This document shows, in pieces, positions 25,353 to 34,092 of a stretch of DNA of 64,000 bases. The translations under genes were made by a program, and so were the position numbers. Position 1 is the stretch's first letter. Each line of letters starts with the position of its first letter. The notes under the pieces were generated by a model. The model worked only from the letters and a program-made list of their open reading frames with translations. It had not been told where the DNA came from and made no database searches. The stretch is taken from NCBI RefSeq assembly GCF_020520285.1, contig NZ_CP084742.1, positions 5,567,501 to 5,631,500 on the forward strand, written 5' to 3'. This DNA comes from Pseudomonas sp. L5B5. Its GTDB lineage: Bacteria; Pseudomonadota; Gammaproteobacteria; Pseudomonadales; Pseudomonadaceae.

Positions 25353-26195
25353 TTATTTTTCGTCGAGAAAGTGTTCCAGGGCGGCGTTGAACAAGCCTGG
25401 GTCCTGGAGGAAGGCAAAGTGGCTGACATTGGGCAGGATCAGCAGCCCGGCCCCGGGAATAGCCGCGGCCATGTATTCGGTGTGCTCGCGCTTGATGGCT
25501 TCATCGTGGTCGCCATCGACGATCAGCACCGGGGTCTTGATCTTCGCAAGGTCGGCATCGCTCCAGTTTGGCTGGCTGGCCCACATGTGGCCGATCTGCT
25601 CGACAAAGGCCGGGTACTCCTTGGGTGTCGGTGACAGGCGGGTGTACTCCTGCCCCGCGCGCTCGATGTAGGCGGCGAACGTTGGGTTGTGCTCCACGCC
25701 TTCCTTGACCCCGGAGGTCCGGGTATTGGCGGCGTAGGCGAAGACCTTGCCGACCCGCTGCGGGTAGCGCATGGCCAGGTCCAGGCCGAGGATCGCGCCG
25801 TCGCTCCAGCCGACGAAATCGGCGCGGGGGATCTTCAACTGATCCAGCAGGGCGATGACGTCGTCGGCCATCAGGTCGTAGCCATAGGGCCGGGCGTCCC
25901 GGGTGCTGCGCCCGTGGCCGCGGCTGTCGACGCTGATCACCGTGTGCCTGGCGGCCAGGGCCTTGGCCTGGAGCCCCCAGTAGTCGGCGTTGCCCAGGCC
26001 GCCATGCAGCAGCACCACCGGCGAGCCGTGGCCGACCTTGCTGTAGTAGAGGCGGATGCCGTTGACCTCTGCATGGCCGGACTGTGTCCCAGCCACCGGG
26101 GCCGGAGTGGGCGGCAGGGTCTGCCAGCGTTCGCTGGCAAAGGCGCTGTTGAAGGACATCAGTAGAGCGATCACTGCAAACAGACGACGAGGCAT
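25353..26195 (-). CDS. Secreted or periplasmic alpha/beta hydrolase
   Basis: A 280-residue protein with a signal peptide (FAVIALLMSFNSAFA). The alpha/beta hydrolase core is complete: HGGLGNADYWG oxyanion region, nucleophile Ser in GWSDGAILG, Asp in VDGDHDEA and His in NVSHFAFLQ. It resembles small esterases of the haloperoxidase type; the substrate is unknown. GGAGA precedes the ATG. It is last in a same-strand series with a cupin, an ABM monooxygenase and a glutamate synthase-like gene, with gaps of 70-80 bp. Confidence 0.85.
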   Translation of the reverse strand: MPRRLFAVIALLMSFNSAFASERWQTLPPTPAPVAGTQSGHAEVNGIRLYYSKVGHGSPVVLLHGGLGNADYWGLQAKALAARHTVISVDSRGHGRSTRDARPYGYDLMADDVIALLDQLKIPRADFVGWSDGAILGLDLAMRYPQRVGKVFAYAANTRTSGVKEGVEHNPTFAAYIERAGQEYTRLSPTPKEYPAFVEQIGHMWASQPNWSDADLAKIKTPVLIVDGDHDEAIKREHTEYMAAAIPGAGLLILPNVSHFAFLQDPGLFNAALEHFLDEK

Positions 26196-26274
26196 GGGTT
26201 TCTCCGTGCATGGGCCCTTCGGTCGGACCGACCTTGGGCAGGTGGTTACCGCGATTGAGTCAATGGAGGACTGG

Positions 26275-26571
26275 CTAGACGTCGATGATCACCAGGGTGC
26301 CATGGCTGCCAGGCAGCACGCTGTGGGCCTGGCCGGCTTCCACCAGGTACATCTGGCCCGCGCCGACTTGCACGATCGCCTGGCCAATGCCCAGGTGCAG
26401 GCAGCCCTGGGTCACCAGCAGGCCCTCGTTGTAGTCGTGGGTTTCTTCCGGGTAGGGCTGGCCGTCCATGCGCAGCACCTTGATGCGTGTGGGGCCGACC
26501 TGGCCCACCAGCGAGGATTGCCAGGGAGCTGGCAGCTGGCGGGACAGTTGTTCGAAGGACAGCAGGGGCAT
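26275..26571 (-). CDS. Small cupin-domain protein
   Basis: A 98-residue single-domain cupin. The motif HDYNEGLLVTQGCLHLGIG corresponds to cupin motif 1, with partial metal-ligand conservation, and EAGQAHSVLPGSHGTLVIID to motif 2. GGAG lies before the ATG. Members this small often bind a metal and a small ligand or act as isomerases; the role is not evident here. Confidence 0.8.
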   Translation of the reverse strand: MPLLSFEQLSRQLPAPWQSSLVGQVGPTRIKVLRMDGQPYPEETHDYNEGLLVTQGCLHLGIGQAIVQVGAGQMYLVEAGQAHSVLPGSHGTLVIIDV

Positions 26572-26647
26572 GACGGATCTCCAAAAGCTCAGTGAGGCTG
26601 GGGTCTGCTTTCGGTGGTCCGGTCAAGCATCGGCAGGGACGGTCTTG

Positions 26648-26932
26648 CTAGAACTCCTCCATCAGCAGCACGCGGCATTCGCGGCGCTGGAAGGCGTTGA
26701 TCTGCGGTACCAGGCGGGTGAAGTGCTCGGTCTTGCAATGGGCGTCGAGGGCGGCTTGGTCCGGCCACTGTTCGACGAAGATGAAGTGCCCTGGGTCTTT
26801 CTGGTCGACGAACAGATCGTAGGCGATGCACAGCGGCTCCTGGCGGGTTTTTTCCACCAGTTCGGCGTACCAAGGGCGCACCCTGTCCAGGTGTTCGGGC
26901 TGGATGAAGTCTTCAGCGATGACCTTGAGCAT
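26648..26932 (-). CDS. ABM-family putative quinol monooxygenase
   Basis: A 94-residue protein of the antibiotic-biosynthesis-monooxygenase fold (VIAEDFIQPEHLDRVRPWY, FIFVEQWPDQAALDAHCKTEHF). These are cofactor-free dimers acting on quinols or reactive small molecules. AGGA before the ATG at 26932 fixes the start; the open frame above it is not protein-like. It lies 73 bp downstream of the glutamate synthase homologue and 76 bp upstream of the cupin gene. Confidence 0.85.
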   Translation of the reverse strand: MLKVIAEDFIQPEHLDRVRPWYAELVEKTRQEPLCIAYDLFVDQKDPGHFIFVEQWPDQAALDAHCKTEHFTRLVPQINAFQRRECRVLLMEEF

Positions 26933-27005
26933 TGCAGTCTTCCTTGGGTAGCACCCGGTGCCCCCGGTAACCGGGGAGCACGGGGCTATCACGGGGCTTT
27001 GGTGT

Positions 27006-28625
27006 TTAAGCCGCGGCTTCGGTGTTGGGCTCGAAGCTGTCGGCCCGGGCCAGTTGCCACATGCGCGAGTAGAACTCGCCGTTGACCTCGCCGGTGAGCA
27101 ACTCGCCAGGCTTGAGGAATACATGCAATTGCGAGAACAGCTTGATTTCGGTGGCCGACATGCGCCGCACCAGGTGCTTGGCTTCCAGTTGCGAAGGGTG
27201 TTGCAGGCCGGCGGCGGCGAGCATCTCGGCCAGGGCCTTGAGGGTGTTGCGGTGGAAGCTGAACACCCGCTGGGCCTTGTCCGGCACCACGAGGGCGCGC
27301 TGGCGCAGGTTGTCCTGGGTGGCCACGCCGGTGGGGCACTTGTTGGTGTGGCAGCTCTGCGACTGGATGCAGCCGATGGCGAACATGAAGCCCCGGGCCG
27401 AGTTGGCCCAGTCGGCGCCGATGGCCAGTACGCTGGCGATGTCGAAGGCGCTGACGATCTTGCCGCTGGCGCCGAGCTTGATCTTGTCCCGCAGGTTCAG
27501 GCCCACCAGGGTGTTGTGGACGAACAGCAGGCCTTCGCGCATTGGCGCACCGATGTGGTCGGTGAACTCCACTGGAGCGGCGCCGGTGCCGCCTTCCTTG
27601 CCGTCCACCACGATGAAGTCCGGGAGGATGCCGGTCTCCAGCATGGCCTTGGCGATGCCCATGAATTCCCACGGGTGGCCCAGGCAGAACTTGAAGCCCA
27701 CCGGCTTGCCGCCGGACAGCTCACGCAGTTGCTGGATGAAATGCATCATTTCGATGGGGGTGGAGAAGGCGCTGTGGCTCGACGGCGAAATGCAGTCCTC
27801 GCCCATGCGGATGCCCCGGGTATCGGCGATTTCCTGGGTCACCTTGTGCTTGGGCAAGATGCCGCCGTGGCCGGGCTTGGCGCCCTGGCTCATCTTGATC
27901 TCGATCATCCGCACTTGCGGGTTCTGCGCCTGGGCGGCGAAACGTTCCGGGTCGAAACGGCCTTCGCTGGTGCGGCAGCCGAAGTAGCCGCTGCCCAGTT
28001 CCCAGGTCAGGTCGCCACCATGTTCGCGGTGGTAGGGGCTGATGCTGCCTTCGCCAGTGTCATGGGCGAAGTTGCCCAGCTTGGCGCCCTGGTTCAGCGC
28101 GCGAATCGCGTTGGCACTCAGGGAGCCGAAGCTCATGGCCGAGATGTTGAATACCGAAGCCGAGTACGGCTGGGCGCATTGCGGGCCACCGACGATCACG
28201 CGAAAGCTGTCGGGATCGCTCAGGGGCGCCGGGCGCATGGAGTGGCCGATGAATTCGAAACCCGACTGGTAGACGTCGATCAGCGTGCCAAAGGGTTTGT
28301 CGGCGCTCTGGTTCTTGGCCCGCGAGTACACCAGTGAGCGCTGGGCTCGGGAGAAGGGCAGCGCGTCGCTGTCGGATTCCAGCAGGTACTGACGGATCTC
28401 CGGGCGGATGCCTTCGACCAGGTAGCGGATATTGCCCAGGATCGGGTAGTTGCGGCGCACCGCATGGGGGCTCTGCAGTAGATCGAAGATCCCCAGCAGG
28501 CTCAGCAAGCCGGTGACCAGGGTGAAGGGCCAGACCCAGTCATGTTCGACGAAGGGCAGGCTGGCGAGGGTGAATATCACGCAGGCGGCAAAAAAGGCAT
28601 AGCGGCTCAGGAGTGACAGGCTCAT
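27006..28625 (-). CDS. FMN-binding glutamate synthase family protein, membrane-anchored
   Basis: A 539-residue protein. Two hydrophobic segments near residues 5-50 anchor it; the rest is the FMN/[3Fe-4S] domain of GltB-like proteins, with FNISAMSFGSLSANAIRALN, the Lys/Glu-rich core (IEIKMSQGAKPGHGG), DGKEGGTGAAP and an iron-sulfur Cys set in CIQSQSCHTNKCPTG. The glutaminase domain of true glutamate synthase is absent, so this is a stand-alone oxidoreductase of unknown substrate. AAGGA before the ATG at 28625 sets the start. It is divergent from the L31 gene; the gap (28626-29025) holds the Zur box at its far end. Confidence 0.88.
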   Translation of the reverse strand: MSLSLLSRYAFFAACVIFTLASLPFVEHDWVWPFTLVTGLLSLLGIFDLLQSPHAVRRNYPILGNIRYLVEGIRPEIRQYLLESDSDALPFSRAQRSLVYSRAKNQSADKPFGTLIDVYQSGFEFIGHSMRPAPLSDPDSFRVIVGGPQCAQPYSASVFNISAMSFGSLSANAIRALNQGAKLGNFAHDTGEGSISPYHREHGGDLTWELGSGYFGCRTSEGRFDPERFAAQAQNPQVRMIEIKMSQGAKPGHGGILPKHKVTQEIADTRGIRMGEDCISPSSHSAFSTPIEMMHFIQQLRELSGGKPVGFKFCLGHPWEFMGIAKAMLETGILPDFIVVDGKEGGTGAAPVEFTDHIGAPMREGLLFVHNTLVGLNLRDKIKLGASGKIVSAFDIASVLAIGADWANSARGFMFAIGCIQSQSCHTNKCPTGVATQDNLRQRALVVPDKAQRVFSFHRNTLKALAEMLAAAGLQHPSQLEAKHLVRRMSATEIKLFSQLHVFLKPGELLTGEVNGEFYSRMWQLARADSFEPNTEAAA

Positions 28626-28974
28626 ACGGATTCCTTGGTTCGGACTCATTAAGATCGTTTGTCGGTACTCATTCTTGTTGGAGCGCTGGTTCTTGTTGTT
28701 ATGTTCGGACCCGGTGGCAGGCCATGCCGGGAACCAGGCGCTGGGCGCCTGGAGAAAATTCGAGAACGATTAGGGCCGGGCTTGATGGCCGGCTTGCTAT
28801 CGATGGGTTTTTTTGGGGTTTCACGGTCTTGCTGGAATTTTCCAGCTTACGGGCGATTTCCTTATCGGGGCAACCGTTGAACACCGGGCACCCAGTTTCC
28901 CGGTCTCCAACCTGGGACCTGTGTAGTGGATGGCATGGCGGTTGTTGCAATCGTTTCTCGTTTATGAGGTTTAT

Positions 28975-28997
28975 GATATGTTATTGTGTAACATATC
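28975..28997 (+). promoter_or_regulatory. Zur box upstream of zinc-free L31
   Basis: A perfect 9-bp inverted repeat GATATGTTA-TTGTG-TAACATATC. Against the gammaproteobacterial Zur consensus GAAATGTTATA-N-TATAACATTTC it matches most positions in both halves. It lies 28 bp before the L31 start codon and overlaps likely -10 elements, as expected of a repressor site. The rest of the gene-free stretch 28626-28974 shows only small GC hairpins that I cannot assign. Confidence 0.85.
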
Positions 28998-29025
28998 TAG
29001 TTCAACACGCGCCCTGGAGGCCCCC

Positions 29026-29295
29026 ATGAAACCTGGTATCCATCCCGACTACCGTACCGTTCTGTTCCACGACACCGCTGCCGATGTGTATTTCCTCATC
29101 GGTTCCACAGTCGATACCGACCGCACCCAGCAGTACAGCGACGGCCAGACCTATCCCTACGTGGCCCTGGACGTTTCCAGCGCCTCTCATCCGGTGTACA
29201 CCGGCCAGCAGCGCAAGACCCAGTCCGAAGGCCGCATTGCCGGGTTCAACAAGCGCTTCGCCTCCTTCGGTTCAGGTGGCAAGGCTGCCCAGTGA
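29026..29295 (+). CDS. rpmE2: Type B ribosomal protein L31 (zinc-independent)
   Basis: An 89-residue L31. The N-terminus [16 protein letters not shown] and the insertion near residues 40-55 are those of the B type. It contains no Cys at all, so it lacks the zinc ribbon of the housekeeping L31. Under zinc limitation such paralogues replace the zinc-binding form in the 50S subunit and release zinc. GGAGG precedes the ATG, and the Zur box just upstream gives the expected regulation. Confidence 0.95.
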   Translation: MKPGIHPDYRTVLFHDTAADVYFLIGSTVDTDRTQQYSDGQTYPYVALDVSSASHPVYTGQQRKTQSEGRIAGFNKRFASFGSGGKAAQ

Positions 29296-29493
29296 GTGCA
29301 CGGGCAACGCCCCCTGTCGGCAGCAAGGCAGGGGGACGCCGACCGCTCGAGAAACACGGTGGCTGGATGGGTGGTGTTAAAAAGCCATCATTTCGGGTGG
29401 AAATTCTTCTACGCTTGAATCAGGCAGCCACAGTTGTGGTTGCCAGCACTCCCAATGATGGACGCGTGCATCAACGTTGACCCGAGGTATGCC

Positions 29494-30840
29494 ATGGGTA
29501 ATCCGGACGTTGTCACAGTCTCCCGTTTGCCCGGGGTCCTGCTGGTGGATGCCCAGGACCTTGTCCTGCAGCGCCTGCGCCAGTTGCTCAGCCCTCATCC
29601 CTACACGCTGCACTTTGCTCGGGACGCCATCCAGGCCTTGCACGTCATGGCCCATTGCGAGGTGGACCTGGTGATCAGTGCAGCCCATCTGCCGCAGATG
29701 GATGGCCCAGCCCTGCTGGCGCGCATTCACCAGCAGTACCCGGCCACCACCCGGATCCTGCTGACCGGCGACCCGGATTCGAAGCTGATTGCCAGGGCTA
29801 TCAACGAAGGTGAGATCTACCGCTACCTGAACAAGCCCTGGGACGACCAGGAGCTGTTGCTGGCCTTGCGCCAGGCCCTCGATCACCAGCATTCCGAACA
29901 TGAGCGCCAACGCCTGGAGCTCCTGGCCCGCCAGCAGAACCAAGAACTCAAGATGCTCAATGCCCAGCTGGAAAAGCGCGTCGAGGCTCGCACTGCCGAG
30001 TTGCGGCAGACCGCCGACATGCTCGACCTGGCCTACGAAGAGCTCAAGCACAGCTACGCCACCGGTGCGGAGCTGTTTTCCCTGCTGGTGAACCAGCGCC
30101 TGCCCCTGGCCAAGCAGACCAACCGGCGGATCATCGAGCTGGTACGCGCCTATTGCACGATCCAGGGGCTGGGGGAGGTCGACCAGCGCGACCTGGCCAT
30201 GGCCGCGGCCTTGCACAATATCGGCAAGCTGAGCTGGAGCGACCAGATGATGACCACCCCGGCGGACCTGCTGCACCATCAGCAGCGCGAGCGCTACCGG
30301 GCCTATCCGCAACAGAGCGAGTCATTGCTGATGACCCTGGAGCCGGTGCAGGATGCCGCGCGCCTGATCCGCCATCATCAGGAGCACTGGGACGGTACCG
30401 GTTTCCCCGATCGGCTCAGGGGCGAAGCCATTCCCGTGGGGTCGCGGATACTCAAGCTGGCGGTGGACTTCATCGAGCTGCAGTGCGGCCTGATCCTGGA
30501 ACGGCGGATGAACAGCGACGAGGCCCTGGTGTTCATCCGCAAGTACGCCGGCCGGTTGTACGACCCGCAACGGGTGGAAGGTTTCATCCAGGTGTGCTCG
30601 GTGTACCTGCACGACGTGACCCTGGGCGATCCTTCGGTCAAGGTCCTGGGCACCCGGGAGCTGGCGCCGGGCATGATCCTGGCGCGCAACCTCAACGCCG
30701 ACAATGGCATGCTGTTGCTCAATGCCGGCAAGGTGCTCAGCCTGCCGCTGGTGGACAAGCTGATCGCCTTCGAAACCATGGAGGGCGCTCGCTACAGCGT
30801 GTTCGTCAAGCTGCCCAGTGAAGCGCCCGTGAGCGCCTGA
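29494..30840 (+). CDS. Degenerate receiver / HD-GYP-like protein
   Basis: A 448-residue protein with a receiver-like domain (residues 10-130), a coiled coil (about 135-190; EHERQRLELLARQQNQELKM) and an HD-GYP-like domain (200-350) plus a C-terminal tail. The receiver lacks the phosphoacceptor: VDLVISAAHLPQMDG has Ala where Asp is expected, although KPW is kept. The HD dyad reads HN (AAALHNIGK) and the GYP region HHQEHWDGTGFP. Catalysis on cyclic-di-GMP is therefore doubtful; it resembles degenerate members such as P. aeruginosa PA2572. GAGG precedes the ATG at 29494. Confidence 0.88.
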   Translation: MGNPDVVTVSRLPGVLLVDAQDLVLQRLRQLLSPHPYTLHFARDAIQALHVMAHCEVDLVISAAHLPQMDGPALLARIHQQYPATTRILLTGDPDSKLIARAINEGEIYRYLNKPWDDQELLLALRQALDHQHSEHERQRLELLARQQNQELKMLNAQLEKRVEARTAELRQTADMLDLAYEELKHSYATGAELFSLLVNQRLPLAKQTNRRIIELVRAYCTIQGLGEVDQRDLAMAAALHNIGKLSWSDQMMTTPADLLHHQQRERYRAYPQQSESLLMTLEPVQDAARLIRHHQEHWDGTGFPDRLRGEAIPVGSRILKLAVDFIELQCGLILERRMNSDEALVFIRKYAGRLYDPQRVEGFIQVCSVYLHDVTLGDPSVKVLGTRELAPGMILARNLNADNGMLLLNAGKVLSLPLVDKLIAFETMEGARYSVFVKLPSEAPVSA

Positions 30841-30924
30841 ACGGCAAAAATACCATTGGCCAATGGCGCTGAAGGCAGGTGCGTGTGATCCTTGAACCTT
30901 CATTTTCAAGGTCTTCGAACTGCC

Positions 30925-31359
30925 ATGCCTGCCTCCTCAGCCATTGATTCCTCCATCATTCGCATCGCCGCTGCACTACTGATCGGTGCCGACGGACACA
31001 CCCTGCTGGTGCGCAAGCGTGGTACCCGCGCCTTCATGCAGCCTGGCGGCAAGATCGAGGCCGGCGAGCAGCCGGTGCATGCGCTGGCCCGCGAACTGGA
31101 AGAAGAACTGGGCCTGCGCATCGATCCGGCCCAGGCCCGCTACCTGCAGCAGTTTTCCGCTCCCGCCGCCAATGAGCCGGGCCATGTGGTGCAGGCTGAA
31201 GTCTTCCTGATCCGCATCGATGCCCCGGTGACCCCGGCGGCGGAGATCGAAGAGGTACGCTGGATCGATCCGGCCGGTGACGGTGATCTTTTCCTTGCCC
31301 CGTTGACACGGGATCTGATCTTGCCGTTTTATCGCCAGGCCCAAGCGACCCTCGTCTGA
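30925..31359 (+). CDS. Nudix hydrolase
   Basis: A 144-residue protein with a complete Nudix box GGKIEAGEQPVHALARELEEELGL (G-x5-E-x7-REUxEExGU). It hydrolyses a nucleoside diphosphate linked to another moiety; the substrate is unknown. The start at 30925 is a plausible ATG but without a strong ribosome site, and an upstream in-frame TTG (30892) is possible. It is the first gene of a close run with a LysE exporter, an NTF2-like protein and a GNAT enzyme. Confidence 0.88.
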   Translation: MPASSAIDSSIIRIAAALLIGADGHTLLVRKRGTRAFMQPGGKIEAGEQPVHALARELEEELGLRIDPAQARYLQQFSAPAANEPGHVVQAEVFLIRIDAPVTPAAEIEEVRWIDPAGDGDLFLAPLTRDLILPFYRQAQATLV

Positions 31360-31382
31360 CTGATCACTTGCCAAGGACTGCC

Positions 31383-32021
31383 ATGATTCCACTGCACGAG
31401 TATCTGATCTTTGCTGCCGCTTCCCTGTTGATGGTACTGACCCCGGGGCCGAACATGATCTACCTGATCTCCCGTTCGATCTGCCAGGGGCGCAAGGCCG
31501 GCGTGACTTCGCTGCTGGGCGTGGTGGCGGGGTTCTTCGTGCACCTGATGGCTGCGGCCCTGGGGCTGACCGCTGTTTTCATGGCGGTGCCCATGGCTTA
31601 TGAAGTCCTCAAGTGGGCAGGTGCCCTGTACCTGCTGTGGCTGGCCTGGCAGGCGCTCAAGCCTGGTGCCCGGTCGCCTTTCGAAGCTCAGCAACTGCCG
31701 GCGGATTCGCCGCGCAAGCTGATGACCATGGGTTTTTTGACCAGCGCCCTGAACCCCAAGATCGCGATGTTCTACCTGTCGATCTTTCCGCAGTTCATCC
31801 ATCCCGAGTACGGTTCGGTGTTCTCCCAGAGCATCATCCTGGGCCTGACCCAGATCACCGTCAGCTTCTCGGTGAACCTGCTGATTGCCCTGTTCGCCGC
31901 TGGCATCGCCTCCTGGTTCGCCAGCAATCCGACCTGGCTTTCGGTGCAGCGCTATTTCATGGGTTTTGTGCTGGCCGGGTTGGCGGTGCGCCTGATGTTC
32001 GAACAACGTCGTGCCAACTGA
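31383..32021 (+). CDS. LysE-family amino-acid exporter
   Basis: A 212-residue inner-membrane protein with six hydrophobic segments. MVLTPGPNMIYLISRSICQGRK is the LysE/RhtB signature near the N-terminus, and GFLTSALNPKIAMFYLSIFPQF the second conserved region. AAGGA precedes the ATG. It follows the Nudix gene after 23 bp and precedes the NTF2-like gene by 16 bp. The exported amino acid is not predictable. Confidence 0.9.
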   Translation: MIPLHEYLIFAAASLLMVLTPGPNMIYLISRSICQGRKAGVTSLLGVVAGFFVHLMAAALGLTAVFMAVPMAYEVLKWAGALYLLWLAWQALKPGARSPFEAQQLPADSPRKLMTMGFLTSALNPKIAMFYLSIFPQFIHPEYGSVFSQSIILGLTQITVSFSVNLLIALFAAGIASWFASNPTWLSVQRYFMGFVLAGLAVRLMFEQRRAN

Positions 32022-32037
32022 AGACAGGAGCTGCGTG

Positions 32038-32403
32038 ATGACAGCGTTTTCCAGCCCCGAGACCGTGGTCGAGGAGCAACTGCAAGCCTACAACCGCAAG
32101 GACCTGGACGCCTGGCTGGCGACCTATGCCAGGGATGCCCGGCAATACGAGCATCCGGCCACCTTGTTGGCCCGTGGCCATGATGAGATTCGCGCCCGCG
32201 CGCAATTGCGCTTCCAGGAGCCCAATCTGCATGCCCGGCTGCTGCAGCGCTCGGTGATGGGCAATGTGGTGGTGGATCATGAACTGATCAGCCGGACTTT
32301 CGCCGACGGCCCAGGAACCCTGGAAACCGTGGCCATTTATGAGGTGCAGGACGGCAAGATAAAATGCGCTTCATTCATCACCGGCCAGAAGACCCTCGAT
32401 TGA
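32038..32403 (+). CDS. NTF2-like (SnoaL/steroid-isomerase fold) protein
   Basis: A 121-residue protein reading VEEQLQAYNRKDLDAWLATYARDARQYEHP, the opening of many NTF2-like nuclear-transport-factor folds, followed by DHELISRTF and a C-terminal EVQDGKIKCASF strand. CAGGAG lies before the ATG at 32038. Such proteins are small-molecule binders or isomerases; no catalytic pair can be assigned. The end overlaps the GNAT gene by 40 bp. Confidence 0.8.
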   Translation: MTAFSSPETVVEEQLQAYNRKDLDAWLATYARDARQYEHPATLLARGHDEIRARAQLRFQEPNLHARLLQRSVMGNVVVDHELISRTFADGPGTLETVAIYEVQDGKIKCASFITGQKTLD

Positions 32404-32915
32404 GCCTGCAGATCCAGCGCCTGGTCCCCGACGATGTCGAGCAGTACCGGGCGTTGATGCTCGAAGCCTACGACCGCCATCCCCAGGCGTTTACCTCCAG
32501 TGTCCGCGAGCGGGAAAAACTGCCCCTCGCGTGGTGGGCGGCGCGCCTGGACGGCGAACTGGATGTATTGCTGGGCGCGTTCTGCCAAGGACGCTTGCAG
32601 GGCATTGTCGGCCTGGCCTTCGACCTTCGCGAGAAAGCCCGGCACAAGGCGACACTCTTCGGCCTTTACGTCACCGCCGGACAGCGCAATGGCGGCCTGG
32701 GCCAGCGCCTGGTGCAGAGCCTGCTGGCCGAGGCCGAGGAGTACGAGGGATTGCGCCTGGTGCAGTTGACGGTAACCGCGGGCAACGACGCCGCGTTGTC
32801 CCTGTACCGGCGCTGCGGTTTCGTCCAGTACGGCCTCGAGCCCCTGGCGGTGCGGGTAGGGGACGATTACTTCGACAAGATCCACATGTGGTACGCACTG
32901 CCGACGCAAGCCTGA
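32364..32915 (+). CDS. GNAT-family N-acetyltransferase
   Basis: A 183-residue acetyltransferase. The acetyl-CoA-binding motif A is seen as GLYVTAGQRNGGLGQRLVQSLL (Q/R-x-x-G-x-G/A variant) and motif B as LTVTAGNDAALSLYRRCGFVQYG. The ATG at 32364 overlaps the preceding gene; a TTG at 32400 that overlaps the preceding stop is an alternative start. It is the last gene of the Nudix run. The substrate is unknown. Confidence 0.85.
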   Translation: MRFIHHRPEDPRLSLQIQRLVPDDVEQYRALMLEAYDRHPQAFTSSVREREKLPLAWWAARLDGELDVLLGAFCQGRLQGIVGLAFDLREKARHKATLFGLYVTAGQRNGGLGQRLVQSLLAEAEEYEGLRLVQLTVTAGNDAALSLYRRCGFVQYGLEPLAVRVGDDYFDKIHMWYALPTQA

Positions 32916-32939
32916 GGCTGCACCGGCAGGTCGGGAGCA

Positions 32940-33869
32940 TCAACGTACTGCGCTGACCCCGTCGAGGGTCGAGAACGAAGTGTCCTTGGCGGTCAGCAGG
33001 AAGTCACGCATGTAGGGCGCGTCCAGCATGTCGGCGCGAATCGCCGCGTACAGGGTGGCGAACAGGCCCTTTTCCCCCAGCCGCTTGGCCTTCACATAAC
33101 CGCGCGAACTGTATTCATGCAGGGCCCAATGGGGCATGCCGCACACACCACGGCCGCTGGCCACCAGTTGCATCATCATCACGGTCAGCTCCGAGGTCCG
33201 CACCTGCGCCGGTTCGATGTCCGCCGGTTCCAGGAAGCGGGTGAAGATGTCCAGGCGATCGCGTTCCACCGGATAGGTGATCAGGGTTTCGCTGCGCAGG
33301 TCTTCGGGCACCACGTAGGGCCTGCTGGCCAGCGGGTGCTGGTTGGCCACTGCCAGCATGGCTTCGTAGGTGAACAACGGCACGTAGGTGATCCCGGCCA
33401 GGTCTACCGGGTCTGAGGTCACCACCAGGTCCAGGTCGCCACGGGCCAGGGCCGGCAGCGGGGCAAAGGAGAAACCCGAAGCCAGGTCCAGTTCCACTTC
33501 CGGCCAGGCATCGCGGAACTGGTCGATGGTGGGCATCAGCCACTGGAAGCAGCTGTGGCATTCGATGGCCATGTGCAGACGTCCCGCAGTGCCGCCGGCC
33601 AGCCGCGCCAGATCGCGCTCGGCGCCGCGCAGCAGCGGCAGGGTCGCGTCCGCCAGTTGCAGGAGGCGCAGGCCGGCACTGGTGAAACGTACGGGTTTGG
33701 TCTTGCGCACGAACAAGGGCATGCCCAGGCGCTCTTCCAGCTCCTTGAACTGGTGGGACAAGGCGGATTGGGTGAGGTGCAGGCGCTCGGCGGCTTCAAC
33801 CAGGCTGTCGGCTTCGCGCAGGGCATGCAGGGTCTTCAGGTGACGGATTTCGAGCACCAGGTTCTCCAT
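32940..33869 (-). CDS. metR: LysR-type regulator of methionine genes
   Basis: A 309-residue regulator very similar to E. coli MetR, for example IRHLKTLHALREADSLVEAAERLHLTQSALSHQFKELE in the helix-turn-helix, AIECHSCFQWLMP at the start of the effector domain, and PVERDRLDIFTRFLEPA. MetR binds homocysteine and activates metE and related genes. The start at 33869 corresponds to the family N-terminus; the frame extends upstream without resemblance. A dyad TGAGTTTGTCTCA at 33900-33912 could be a MetR site but departs from TGAA-N5-TTCA. metE is not next door. Confidence 0.92.
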   Translation of the reverse strand: MENLVLEIRHLKTLHALREADSLVEAAERLHLTQSALSHQFKELEERLGMPLFVRKTKPVRFTSAGLRLLQLADATLPLLRGAERDLARLAGGTAGRLHMAIECHSCFQWLMPTIDQFRDAWPEVELDLASGFSFAPLPALARGDLDLVVTSDPVDLAGITYVPLFTYEAMLAVANQHPLASRPYVVPEDLRSETLITYPVERDRLDIFTRFLEPADIEPAQVRTSELTVMMMQLVASGRGVCGMPHWALHEYSSRGYVKAKRLGEKGLFATLYAAIRADMLDAPYMRDFLLTAKDTSFSTLDGVSAVR

Positions 33870-34092
33870 GAACAAAGTTTGAGATAAAGGCGAAAAGGTT
33901 GAGTTTGTCTCATGGCGCCGGGGGCTGTCGACCACTGGACCCGCTTTGCCCTGAGGTTGCTCCGCCAGCGCCGTTAGCGGGGCCATGACCGCTGGGCAAT
34001 CTTCATCAAACTGTCACGCAAGTGTGGCAGCGCGAATCATCGAACTTCATCAGACTCGCGCTCTACTGGGGTTCTGCGTTTCGGTGTTTTTC

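Noticed and set aside
28613..29029. 138-residue open frame in the gap before rpmE2
   Set aside because: It covers the divergent promoter region and Zur box, has no ribosome site and shows no protein-like pattern.
33900..33912. MetR box in the metR/hydrolase gap
   Set aside because: TGAGTTTGTCTCA differs from TGAA-N5-TTCA in both arms; too weak to list as a feature.
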